Source: Micromonospora globbae | Lineage (GTDB): Bacteria > Actinomycetota > Actinomycetes > Mycobacteriales > Micromonosporaceae | Direction: 5' to 3' | Length of the DNA stretch: 64,000 bases | NCBI RefSeq assembly: GCF_003610785.1 | Contig: NZ_RAQQ01000012.1 | Span: 124,001-188,000, forward strand | Shown here: piece by piece, positions 58,065 to 64,000 of the stretch | Layout of the letters: every line of letters begins with the position of its first letter | Position numbering within the stretch: the first letter of the stretch is position 1 | Position numbers and translations under genes: made by a program | The notes under the pieces: model-generated | Told to the model about the DNA's origin: nothing | Database searches by the model: none | The model's input: only the letters and a program-made list of their open reading frames with translations

Positions 58065-58790
58065 TCAGTCGAAGAAGCGGGCCAGGTGGCTGGGCGGGGG
58101 CGGGTCGGCGTCGGGCGGGACCGGGGTGAGGTCCGCGAAGATCGAGGCGCCGTCGCAGCCGGCGTGCAGCGGGTACCAGCGCGGCGTCCCCGGCGGTCGC
58201 TGCAGGCAGACCCCCTTGATCGTCTGTACGTCGAGCAGCCGTACGTGCGTCGGGTCGGCCACCGCGTTCACGTGCCCCCACCAGGGGCTCATCACGTGCA
58301 GCACGCCGCCCGGCCGCAGCACGCGGTGGCACTCGTCGAGCAGCGGCAGGAAGTCGATCAGGTGCTCGAGGATGTGCACCGCGAAGAAGACGTCCACGGA
58401 GTCGTCGGCCAGCGGCAGCGAGCCGGACAGGTCGGCCACCGCGTCCACCCCCGGGGCCGGGAAGATGTCCAGTCCCAGGTTGCCGGGCCACTGCTTGGTG
58501 GCCCCGCAGCCCAGGTCCACCACGACCGGGTCACGGCCGCCGACCCGTACGCGGCACCAGACGCCGAACACCCCGGCCAGCCGGCCGATCCGGTCCCGGA
58601 CCAGCCGCAGCTCCTCCGGGTCGGCGACCTCGCCGGTCACGTGGCCGACGCCCCGGTCGAAGCGCACCTCGACGGCGAGCCCGCGCAGCCGGTCGTCGTG
58701 CGCCTTCTGGTCCGCCCACGCCTCGGCGAGGAAGCCGTCGAGCGCCCGCAGCCGCTCGGCCGACGGCGGGGTCTGTGCCAACGCGACCAT
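58065..58790 (-). CDS. BON-domain/SAM-dependent methyltransferase fusion
   Basis: 241 residues. About 30-80 form a BON-like module (LAVEVRFDRGVGHVTGEVAD ... VRDRIGRLAGVFGVWCRVRV), a lipid- or protein-binding fold. From 85 a class I methyltransferase follows: VVVDLGCGATKQWPGNLGLD (SAM loop), ADLSGSLPLADDSVDVFFAV and HILEHLIDFLPLLDECHRVL. An attached BON domain is unusual for a small methyltransferase. Substrate unknown. ATG 58790 has GGAGG 5 nt upstream. Confidence 0.8.
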   Translation of the reverse strand: MVALAQTPPSAERLRALDGFLAEAWADQKAHDDRLRGLAVEVRFDRGVGHVTGEVADPEELRLVRDRIGRLAGVFGVWCRVRVGGRDPVVVDLGCGATKQWPGNLGLDIFPAPGVDAVADLSGSLPLADDSVDVFFAVHILEHLIDFLPLLDECHRVLRPGGVLHVMSPWWGHVNAVADPTHVRLLDVQTIKGVCLQRPPGTPRWYPLHAGCDGASIFADLTPVPPDADPPPPSHLARFFD

Positions 58791-58835
58791 CGTCACCTCC
58801 GGCCGCCCGTTACCCGCATCCCCGTCCGATATGCC

Positions 58836-58890
58836 TGGGCCGCGCCTGGGCCGCGCCTGGCCCGCGCCTGGGCCGCGCCTGTGCCGCCAT
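58836..58890. repeat. 11-bp tandem repeat (about 5 units)
   Basis: TGGGCCGCGCC repeats at 58836, 58847 and 58869, with one-base (58858) and diverged (58880) copies, upstream of the methyltransferase gene. Confidence 0.75.
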
Positions 58891-58912
58891 GCGCGGGCCG
58901 GGTCGACCGCGG

Positions 58913-58971
58913 TTGATCATGAAGTTGTCGTCGCGACACGCCGTGCAGGTTGGCAATAACTCCATGATCGA
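58913..58971. repeat. Inverted-repeat element with GATCATG ends (diverged copy)
   Basis: TTGATCATGAAGTT (58913-58926) is opposed by AACTCCATGATCGA (58958-58971); about 11 of 14 positions pair around a 31-nt loop. Same ends as the element at 57943-58001. It is followed by low-complexity CGACGGGAGG repeats (about 58975-59035). Confidence 0.6.
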
Positions 58972-59038
58972 CGGGGCGACGGGAGGCGACGGGAGGCGGC
59001 CCGGGCGACAGGAGGCGACGCGGGCGACGGGAGGCGCG

Positions 59039-59350
59039 TCAGCCGGTGATCGTGCGGCGGGGGCGGGTCCGCATGCGTTGGCGGGGTGGGGGAGCCGCGG
59101 GCTTCGGTCGCTTGAGGTGGTAGCGGTGCAGCTCGTTGTTGCCCGGCAGGGACGGGTCCTCGCTCATCGCGACCAGTTCCCAGCCCTGGTCACCCGCCCG
59201 GTTGAGGTGGGCCAGCGCCGTGTCCCCGTACGCGGTGACGTCGACCATGGAGCCGTCCGGGCCGTACCAGACGAACACGACCTCCCAGCCGAGGTCGTTC
59301 GTGGCGGCCTGGCGTCGCCGGACCAGCAGCGCGTACTCCCACTTGAGCAT
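59039..59350 (-). CDS. Small DUF4177-like protein, function unknown
   Basis: 103 residues. MLKWEYALLVRRRQ, then strand VVFVWYGPDG, a helix AYGDTALAHLNRAGDQGWEL and VAMSEDPSL give the DUF4177-like pattern (Y/W at the start, GWEL near the middle). The C-terminus is Pro/Arg-rich and basic. No function can be proposed. ATG 59350 is used; a GAGAAT box 6 nt upstream hints at a leaderless transcript. Downstream of nothing on its strand except the ABC-F gene, 38 bp away. Confidence 0.65.
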   Translation of the reverse strand: MLKWEYALLVRRRQAATNDLGWEVVFVWYGPDGSMVDVTAYGDTALAHLNRAGDQGWELVAMSEDPSLPGNNELHRYHLKRPKPAAPPPRQRMRTRPRRTITG

Positions 59351-59388
59351 GCGGTCATTCTCACCCGGCGCCGTCGTGCCGGCACGGA

Positions 59389-61026
59389 TCAATCCTCGGC
59401 GATCCGCCCCGCGTCCACCCGCAGGCGCCGGTTCGTGGCCACCGCGTCGAGCATCCGCCGGTCGTGGGTCACCAGCAGCAGCGTTCCCGGGTAGCTCGCG
59501 AGCGCCGACTCCAGCTGCTCGATGGCCGGCAGGTCCAGGTGGTTCGTCGGCTCGTCGAGCACCAGCAGGTTCACGCCGCGCCCCTGCAACAGGGCCAGCG
59601 CCGCGCGCGTCCGCTCGCCGGGGGAGAGGGTGGCGGCCGGCCGCAGCACGTGCCCGGCGCGCAGCCCGAACTTGGCCAGCAGGGTCCGCGCGTCCGCCGG
59701 CGACATGTCGGGCACGGCGGCCCGGAACGCGTCGATGAGCGGCGCGTCGCCGAGGAAGAGCCCCCGCGCCTGGTCGACCTCGCCGACGACCACCCCGGGG
59801 CCCAGGGTGGCGTGGCCGGCGTCCAGCGGCAGCCGGCCGAGGAGGGCGGCCAGCAGGGTGGACTTGCCGGAACCGTTGGCGCCGGTGACCGCCACCCGGT
59901 CGGCCCAGTCGATCTGGAGGTTCACGGGCCCGAGCGTGAAGCCGCCCCGGCGTACGACGGCGTCGCGGAGCGCGGCCACGACGGCGCCGGCGCGGGGCGC
60001 GGCCGCGATCTCCATGCGCAGCTCCCACTCCTTGCGGGGCTCCTCGACCACCTCCAGCCGCTCGATGAGCCGTTCGGTCTGCCGGGCCTTCGCCGCCTGC
60101 TTCTCGGTGGCCTCCGCCCGGAACTTCCGGCCGATCTTGTCGTTGTCGGTGGCCTTGCGCCGGGCGTTGCGGACGCCCTTCTCCATCCAGGCCCGCTGCG
60201 CCCGCGCGCGGGCCTCCAGCGTGGCGCGCGTCTCGGCGTACTCCTCGTAGTCGGCGCGGGCGTGGCGGCGCGCGACCTCGCGCTCCTCCAGGTAGGCCGC
60301 GTAGCCGCCGCCGAAGTGGTTGACCTGCTGCTGGGGCAGGTCCAGCTCGAGGACCCGGTTCACCGTCCGGGTCAGGAACTCCCGGTCGTGGCTGACCAGC
60401 ACCGTGCCCGCCCGCAGCCCGGTGACGAACTCCTCCAACCGCTCCAGCCCGGCCAGGTCCAGGTCGTTGGTGGGCTCGTCGAGCAGGAAGACGTCGTACC
60501 GGCTGAGCAGCAGCGAGGCCAGCCCGGCCCGGGCGGCCTGGCCGCCGGACAGCCCGGTCATCTCCTGGTCGAGGTCGACCGCGAGCCCCAGCTCCGCGGC
60601 GACCTGCTCGGCCCGCTCGTCCAGGTCGGCGCCGCCGAGGGCGAGCCAGCGCTCCAACGCCTCGGCGTACGCGTCGTCGGCCCCTGCCCGGCCCGCGGTG
60701 AGCGCCTCGGTGGCGGCGTCGAGGGCGACCTGCGCGGCGGCGACCCCGGTGCGGCGGGCCAGGAAGGCGCGCACCGTCTCGCCGGGGCGCCGCTCCGGCT
60801 CCTGCGGCAGGTGCCCGACGCTCGCCGTGGGCGGGTTGAGCGTGACGCTGCCGGCCTCCACGGGCAGCAGGCCGGCGAGCGTACGCAGCAGCGTCGACTT
60901 GCCGGCCCCGTTCGCCCCGACCAGCCCGACCACGTCGCCGGGCGCGACCACCAGGTCCAGCCCGGTGAAGAGCGGACGGTCGCCGTGGCCGGCCGCGAGG
61001 TCCTTGACGATCAACGTGGCGCTCAT
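59389..61026 (-). CDS. ABC-F family ATP-binding protein
   Basis: 545-residue soluble protein with two ABC domains and no membrane part. Domain 1: Walker A GLVGANGAGKSTLL (about 34-47), signature LSGGQAARAGLASLL, Walker B VFLLDEPTNDLDL. The linker (about 230-310) is the charged ABC-F interdomain region (ARKATDNDKIGRKFRAEATE). Domain 2: GANGSGKSTLLAALLG, LSPGERTRAALALL, LLVLDEPTNHLDL. ABC-F proteins act on ribosomes, some giving antibiotic resistance, others modulating translation; which applies is unknown. ATG 61026. Confidence 0.92.
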   Translation of the reverse strand: MSATLIVKDLAAGHGDRPLFTGLDLVVAPGDVVGLVGANGAGKSTLLRTLAGLLPVEAGSVTLNPPTASVGHLPQEPERRPGETVRAFLARRTGVAAAQVALDAATEALTAGRAGADDAYAEALERWLALGGADLDERAEQVAAELGLAVDLDQEMTGLSGGQAARAGLASLLLSRYDVFLLDEPTNDLDLAGLERLEEFVTGLRAGTVLVSHDREFLTRTVNRVLELDLPQQQVNHFGGGYAAYLEEREVARRHARADYEEYAETRATLEARARAQRAWMEKGVRNARRKATDNDKIGRKFRAEATEKQAAKARQTERLIERLEVVEEPRKEWELRMEIAAAPRAGAVVAALRDAVVRRGGFTLGPVNLQIDWADRVAVTGANGSGKSTLLAALLGRLPLDAGHATLGPGVVVGEVDQARGLFLGDAPLIDAFRAAVPDMSPADARTLLAKFGLRAGHVLRPAATLSPGERTRAALALLQGRGVNLLVLDEPTNHLDLPAIEQLESALASYPGTLLLVTHDRRMLDAVATNRRLRVDAGRIAED

Positions 61027-61089
61027 GAGGAGGCGAGCCTATCCGCCCCGACGGTGCATTTCGCGCGGAGGAGGAGGCACACTGCTCGG

Positions 61090-61851
61090 GTGGTGACCAC
61101 TCTGGCGATCGACTGCGGGGGCGGCGGCATCAAGGCCTCGGTCCTCGACGCGGCGGGCACGATGCGGACGCGGCCGCTGCGGGTGCCCACGCCGTACCCG
61201 TTGCCGACCTCGCTCTTCGTCAAGACCCTGCTGGACCTCGGCGCCCAGCTCCCCGCGGCCGACCGCGTGACGGTGGGGATGCCCGGCATGCTCCGGCACG
61301 GCGTGGTGGTGGCCACACCGCACTACGTCACCCGGGCCGGGCCGCGGACGAAGGTCGACCCCGACCTGCTCGCCGAGTGGTCCGGCTGGGACGCGCGGTC
61401 CGCGCTCGCGGAGGCGTTCGGGGTGCCGGTGCTCGTTCTCAACGACGCCGAGGTGCACGGGGCGGGCGTCGTGGCCGGCACGGGGCTGGAGCTGGTGCTC
61501 ACCCTGGGGACCGGGCTGGGCTCGGCCCTCTTCGACGGTGGGGTGCTCGCCCCGCACCTGGAGCTGTCGCACGCGCCGGTGCGCTGGGGGATGACCTACG
61601 ACACGTACATCGGCGAGCCGGAACGGCGCCGGCTCGGCGACGCGTTCTGGTCGCGGCGGGTCCGCGGGGTCGTCGAGGGGCTCCGGCCGGTGTTCCGCTG
61701 GGACCGCCTCTACCTGGGCGGGGGCAACTCCCGGCTCATCCGGCCCGAGCAGCTGGCCCGGATGGGTGACGACGTGGTCGTCGTGCCGAACACGGCCGGC
61801 ATCCTCGGCGGCGTCCGCGCCTGGGACCTCGCCGCCGCCCGCCCCGCCTGA
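61090..61851 (+). CDS. ROK-family sugar kinase (polyphosphate-glucokinase-like)
   Basis: 253-residue actin-fold kinase. LAIDCGGGGIKASVLDAAG is the phosphate-1 motif, VTVGMPGMLRHG and VPVLVLNDAEVHGAGVV (catalytic Asp) the sugar site, LVLTLGTGLGSALFDGGVLA the phosphate-2 motif. The short length, absence of an HTH and these motifs resemble polyphosphate/ATP glucokinases, but the ELGH part reads LELSH and the zinc-site cysteines of other ROK proteins are absent. Glucose specificity is not proven. GTG 61090 or 61093 is the start. The gene end is duplicated as a tandem repeat. Confidence 0.78.
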   Translation: MVTTLAIDCGGGGIKASVLDAAGTMRTRPLRVPTPYPLPTSLFVKTLLDLGAQLPAADRVTVGMPGMLRHGVVVATPHYVTRAGPRTKVDPDLLAEWSGWDARSALAEAFGVPVLVLNDAEVHGAGVVAGTGLELVLTLGTGLGSALFDGGVLAPHLELSHAPVRWGMTYDTYIGEPERRRLGDAFWSRRVRGVVEGLRPVFRWDRLYLGGGNSRLIRPEQLARMGDDVVVVPNTAGILGGVRAWDLAAARPA

Positions 61852-61930
61852 GCCGACCGCCCGCCCCGCCTGAGCCGACCGCCCGCCCCGCCTGAGCCGA
61901 CCGGCCGCGCCGCCTGGGCCGACCGGCCGC
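61841..61930. repeat. 22-bp tandem repeat at the ROK gene end
   Basis: Units begin GCCCCGCCTGAGCCGACCG at 61841, 61863 and 61885, with a diverged fourth copy to about 61930. The first unit contains the last codons and TGA stop of the kinase gene, so the 3' end has been copied in tandem. Confidence 0.85.
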
Positions 61931-62013
61931 GAGCGGCGCGGGAACAGTCGCGGCTGGGGCGGTGTTGTGTCAGCGTCGGGGCAGGGACGATGCGACACGA
62001 GGGGGTGGGTCGA

Positions 62014-62382
62014 ATGGATCTTCTGGCCGAGTACCGGCGGGCGACCATGTTCTTCGAAGCCGGTGACCCGACCGGAGCGGCCCGGCTGCTCGAGCCGATC
62101 GTCGAGGCGGAGCCGGGCAACGCGTCGGTGCGGCAGCTGCTGGCCCGGGCGTACTTCCAGTCCGCCCAGCTCAACCGGGCCGAGGAGCAGCTGCGGGAGC
62201 TGGTCGACCGGGACCCGAGCGACCACTACGCGCACCACGTGCTGGGCCGGACGCTGGAGCGGATGAACCGGCACACGGACGCGCTGCGGCACCTGCGGAT
62301 CGCCGCCGCCATGCACAGCGGTAACGACGACTACCGCACGGCGCTGCGCCGGGTGGAGACGCGGGTCAGCGGCGCCCGCTGA
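62014..62382 (+). CDS. Small TPR-repeat protein
   Basis: 122-residue all-helical protein with about three tetratricopeptide repeats: AEYRRATMFFEAGDPTGAAR, VRQLLARAYFQSAQLNRAEE and AHHVLGRTLERMNRHTDALR each show the W/L-G-Y-A-P pattern. Such proteins are scaffolds; no partner is evident. ATG 62014 is preceded by GGGGGTGGG; ATG 61990 in the same frame, after CAGGGACG, is also possible. A terminator follows the stop. Confidence 0.85.
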   Translation: MDLLAEYRRATMFFEAGDPTGAARLLEPIVEAEPGNASVRQLLARAYFQSAQLNRAEEQLRELVDRDPSDHYAHHVLGRTLERMNRHTDALRHLRIAAAMHSGNDDYRTALRRVETRVSGAR

Positions 62383-62402
62383 CGATCAGAAGCGGAAAAC
62401 GG

Positions 62403-62433
62403 ACGAAGGGCAGCCCTCGGGGCTGCCCTTCGT
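62403..62433. terminator. Terminator after the TPR gene
   Basis: ACGAAGGGCAGCCC (62403-62416) pairs perfectly with GGGCTGCCCTTCGT (62420-62433), a 14-bp stem with a 3-nt loop, 21 nt past the stop. Confidence 0.85.
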
Positions 62434-62462
62434 CGTGTCCGGGCCCGGCGCTCACGCGCGCC

Positions 62463-62468
62463 TACGAT
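62463..62468 (+). promoter_or_regulatory. -10 element, leaderless promoter of the Smr gene
   Basis: TACGAT is followed by 6 nt and GTG 62475; no Shine-Dalgarno is present. Confidence 0.45.
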
Positions 62469-62474
62469 GAACGG

Positions 62475-62729
62475 GTGAAGCTCAAGCTCGATCTCCACGA
62501 CATCTTCAACAAGGGCCACGACATCGACCGTGCGCTCCGCGGGATCATGGACGAGGCCGTGGCGAAGAAGGCCACCCTCGTGGAGATCATCCCCGGCAAG
62601 GGCTCCGGCCAGCTGAAGAAGCGCGTGCTGCGCTTCCTCGACCAGAAGGACGTCAAGCAGCTCTACCACCGGGTGGAGAAGGACTCGAAGAACTTCGGCC
62701 GCCTCTTCGTGCACTTCCGCTGGAAGTAG
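62475..62729 (+). CDS. Smr/MutS2-type domain protein
   Basis: 84-residue stand-alone Smr domain: LDLHDIFNKGHDIDRALRGI (LDLH motif), then LVEIIPGKGSGQLKKRVLRF, where the usual HGxGxG is PGKGSG, and LYHRVEKDSKNFGRLFVHF. Smr domains are often nucleases in MutS2 and related proteins; loss of the motif histidine makes nuclease activity uncertain. GTG 62475 has a TAnnnT box 6 nt upstream. Convergent with the membrane peptidase gene, only 3 bp apart. Confidence 0.87.
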   Translation: MKLKLDLHDIFNKGHDIDRALRGIMDEAVAKKATLVEIIPGKGSGQLKKRVLRFLDQKDVKQLYHRVEKDSKNFGRLFVHFRWK

Positions 62730-62732
62730 GGC

Positions 62733-64000
62733 TCAGAGCGGATACGTGCGCGCCACGGCGAGCATCTCCGAGCTGTGCGACCCGACCACACCCACGTCCG
62801 CCGGGCGGGGCTGGTAGCCGGGCAGCCCGTCCAGCCCGTCGCTGGCGTCCATGGCGCGCAGGCCCACCCGGTCCGCCTTCGGCGTGACGGTGAGCGTCAC
62901 CTCGATGCCCTCGGCCGGGGGCGCGTGGAAGACCACCCCGAATCCCCACTTCCCGTCGTGCGCCTCGACGGGCACCGAACGGCCCGCCACCTCGGCGCGC
63001 AGCACGGTGGCGGTCGTCGTGTCGACGTGCAGGCTCGCGAGGCGTACGGGGCGCTGCGGGGTGAGCCGCAGCCGCAGGGTGCGCTCGCCGCCGGCGGTGC
63101 TGTCGGCGAGCACGTCCAGCTTCGGGGCGGGCAGGTTCGCCGCCTGGGCCGGGCCGCCGAGGAAGGTGCCGTCACCGAGGGCCGGGAAGTCGTCCGTGGC
63201 CGTCCGGTCGCGCACGTACCGGCCGGTCCAGGGTTGCGGGTCGGTCTCGCGGCTCAACCAGTGCGCCTCGCCGGTGCCGGCGTCCAGCGCGTACATCAGG
63301 TGGGTCGGCGCGGGGTGCGCGGCGTCGAACCGGTCGACGCGGAGCCCGACCCCGGCGCAGACCACCGCCGCGACGGCGGCCGCGAGGGCGGGCAGCGCGC
63401 CGAGCCGGCGGGCCCGCAGCGCCACCAGGCCCCGCTGGCCGCCGGCCTGCGGGTGCAGCAGGTCCAGCACGGGCAGTACGGCGAGCCCGAGCAGCACGGC
63501 CACCAGCGCCGCGACCCCGGCCATCGCCATGCCGAGCGCCGGGAAGAGCAGCACCACGGTCGGGAGCAGGATGAGCACGGCCACCGCGCCGCTCACGGTC
63601 ACCGCGACCACCGGCCACGGGCCGTCGATGCGGGTGGCGAGCGCCACCAGGCCGCCGAGCGCGCCGGCCAGGGCCGGCAGGGTGGTGAGGTACGCGCCGC
63701 CGGGCACCGCCACGGCCAGGAGCACCCCGAGCAGGGCGAGCCAGGCCAGCCCGCCGACCGCCAGGGCGCCCGGGCCGATCCAGCGCCGGGTCAGGGCGTA
63801 CCAGGCGAGGACGACGGCCGCGGCGACCGCCAGCACGGCGAGCCGGTACCAGGTCGGCCGGTACGGGTCGAGGAGTTCGGCGTAGCCGGGCCGGATGGCC
63901 GTGACCGCGGCCCAGAGCGCCTGCGCGGCGAGCGGGGCGGCCACGATCGGCACGAGCGCCAGCCCGAAGCCGGCCGCCAGCCGTCGTCCCGTGGTGCGGC
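62733..64000 (-). CDS. C-terminal part of a membrane M28-type peptidase (partial)
   Basis: The reading frame is open from the stop at 62733 to the window edge, so the start is missing; 422 residues are visible. The visible part has about eight membrane helices (e.g. VLAVAAAVVLAWYALTRRWI, AVLILLPTVVLLFPALGMAM) and then a ~200-residue extracytoplasmic beta-rich domain with AAHPAPTHLMYALDAGTGEA and VEVTLTVTPKADRVG-type strands. This matches the C-terminal half of actinobacterial M28 aminopeptidases with a multi-helix tail; the catalytic M28 domain would lie beyond 64000. Confidence 0.7.
   Translation of the reverse strand, partial: RTTGRRLAAGFGLALVPIVAAPLAAQALWAAVTAIRPGYAELLDPYRPTWYRLAVLAVAAAVVLAWYALTRRWIGPGALAVGGLAWLALLGVLLAVAVPGGAYLTTLPALAGALGGLVALATRIDGPWPVVAVTVSGAVAVLILLPTVVLLFPALGMAMAGVAALVAVLLGLAVLPVLDLLHPQAGGQRGLVALRARRLGALPALAAAVAAVVCAGVGLRVDRFDAAHPAPTHLMYALDAGTGEAHWLSRETDPQPWTGRYVRDRTATDDFPALGDGTFLGGPAQAANLPAPKLDVLADSTAGGERTLRLRLTPQRPVRLASLHVDTTTATVLRAEVAGRSVPVEAHDGKWGFGVVFHAPPAEGIEVTLTVTPKADRVGLRAMDASDGLDGLPGYQPRPADVGVVGSHSSEMLAVARTYPL

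Noticed and set aside
59464..61089. N-terminal extension of the ROK gene across the ABC-F gene
   Set aside because: The kinase fold begins at GTG 61090; the upstream part is the antisense shadow of the ABC-F gene.
1..64000. tRNA, rRNA or insertion-sequence genes
   Set aside because: No cloverleaf-like segment, rRNA motif, transposase or flanking duplication was recognised.

Overview
This 64 kb window is chromosomal DNA of a high-GC, mycothiol-producing actinomycete, most likely a member of the Micromonosporaceae (Micromonospora or a close relative). The evidence is the very high GC content, frequent GTG starts, mshA, the tiny basic ribosomal protein bS22, SenX3-RegX3, Rex, and a developmental sigma factor of the BldN type beside an RsbN-like membrane anti-sigma candidate. 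The backbone follows the order I recall for the Mycobacterium tuberculosis Rv0486-Rv0512 region: mshA, a YbjN protein, gpmA, senX3, regX3, an Rv0495c-like protein, ppx, a TIM-barrel protein, a small HTH gene, bS22, an epimerase, an acyltransferase, a HAD phosphatase, a glutaredoxin-like protein, then hemA, hemC, hemD and hemB. Lineage-specific genes are inserted between these. No rRNA, tRNA, insertion sequence, prophage or CRISPR array was seen.

Layout. 0-7.5 kb: mshA, ybjN, a histone-H1-like nucleoid protein with a Rho-N/SAP-like head, a 0.7 kb gene-free stretch with a 42-bp palindromic repeat array, two paralogous MFS exporters and gpmA. 7.5-10.3 kb: phoU divergent from senX3-regX3, with a PHO-box-like site between them. 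10.4-20 kb: the cysteine-rich protein, ppx, a TIM-barrel protein, a CGNR-type zinc-finger protein, a small lipoprotein coupled to an ATP-grasp enzyme (YgiB/YgiC-like), proline dehydrogenase, a hydrolase-TetR-DUF2568 operon with a palindromic operator, and a membrane-anchored zinc metallopeptidase. 20.3-26.6 kb: HTH, bS22, epimerase, acyltransferase, HAD phosphatase, RsbN-like protein and bldN. 27.2-31.8 kb: AMP-forming ligase, glutaredoxin-like protein, HAD phosphatase and a NarL-type two-component pair. 32.3-38 kb: the overlapping rex-hemA-hemC-hemD-hemB operon for redox-controlled tetrapyrrole synthesis, with a Rex operator lying over the promoter.

38-50.8 kb: an FMN reductase and DHA2 exporter divergent from a MerR regulator, a double-GNAT protein, a membrane-anchored lytic transglycosylase, an FmdB zinc ribbon, a cyclase-ATPase-TPR regulator, a secreted phospholipase A2, a secreted GH10-like hydrolase and an amino-acid permease. 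50.9-57.9 kb: an arabinan/arabinoxylan utilisation cluster (GH43 lipoprotein, two ABC permeases, sugar-binding lipoprotein, GH51 arabinofuranosidase, divergent LacI regulator with two operators) that has no ATPase subunit. 58-64 kb: a BON-methyltransferase, a small unknown protein, an ABC-F protein, a ROK-family kinase, a TPR protein, an Smr protein and the C-terminal part of a membrane M28-type peptidase that runs off the right edge.

Recurrent themes are leaderless promoters (TAnnnT 6-8 nt before the start codon, no Shine-Dalgarno), strong hairpins between convergent genes, and small intergenic inverted repeats built on GATCATG or GATCTTG.
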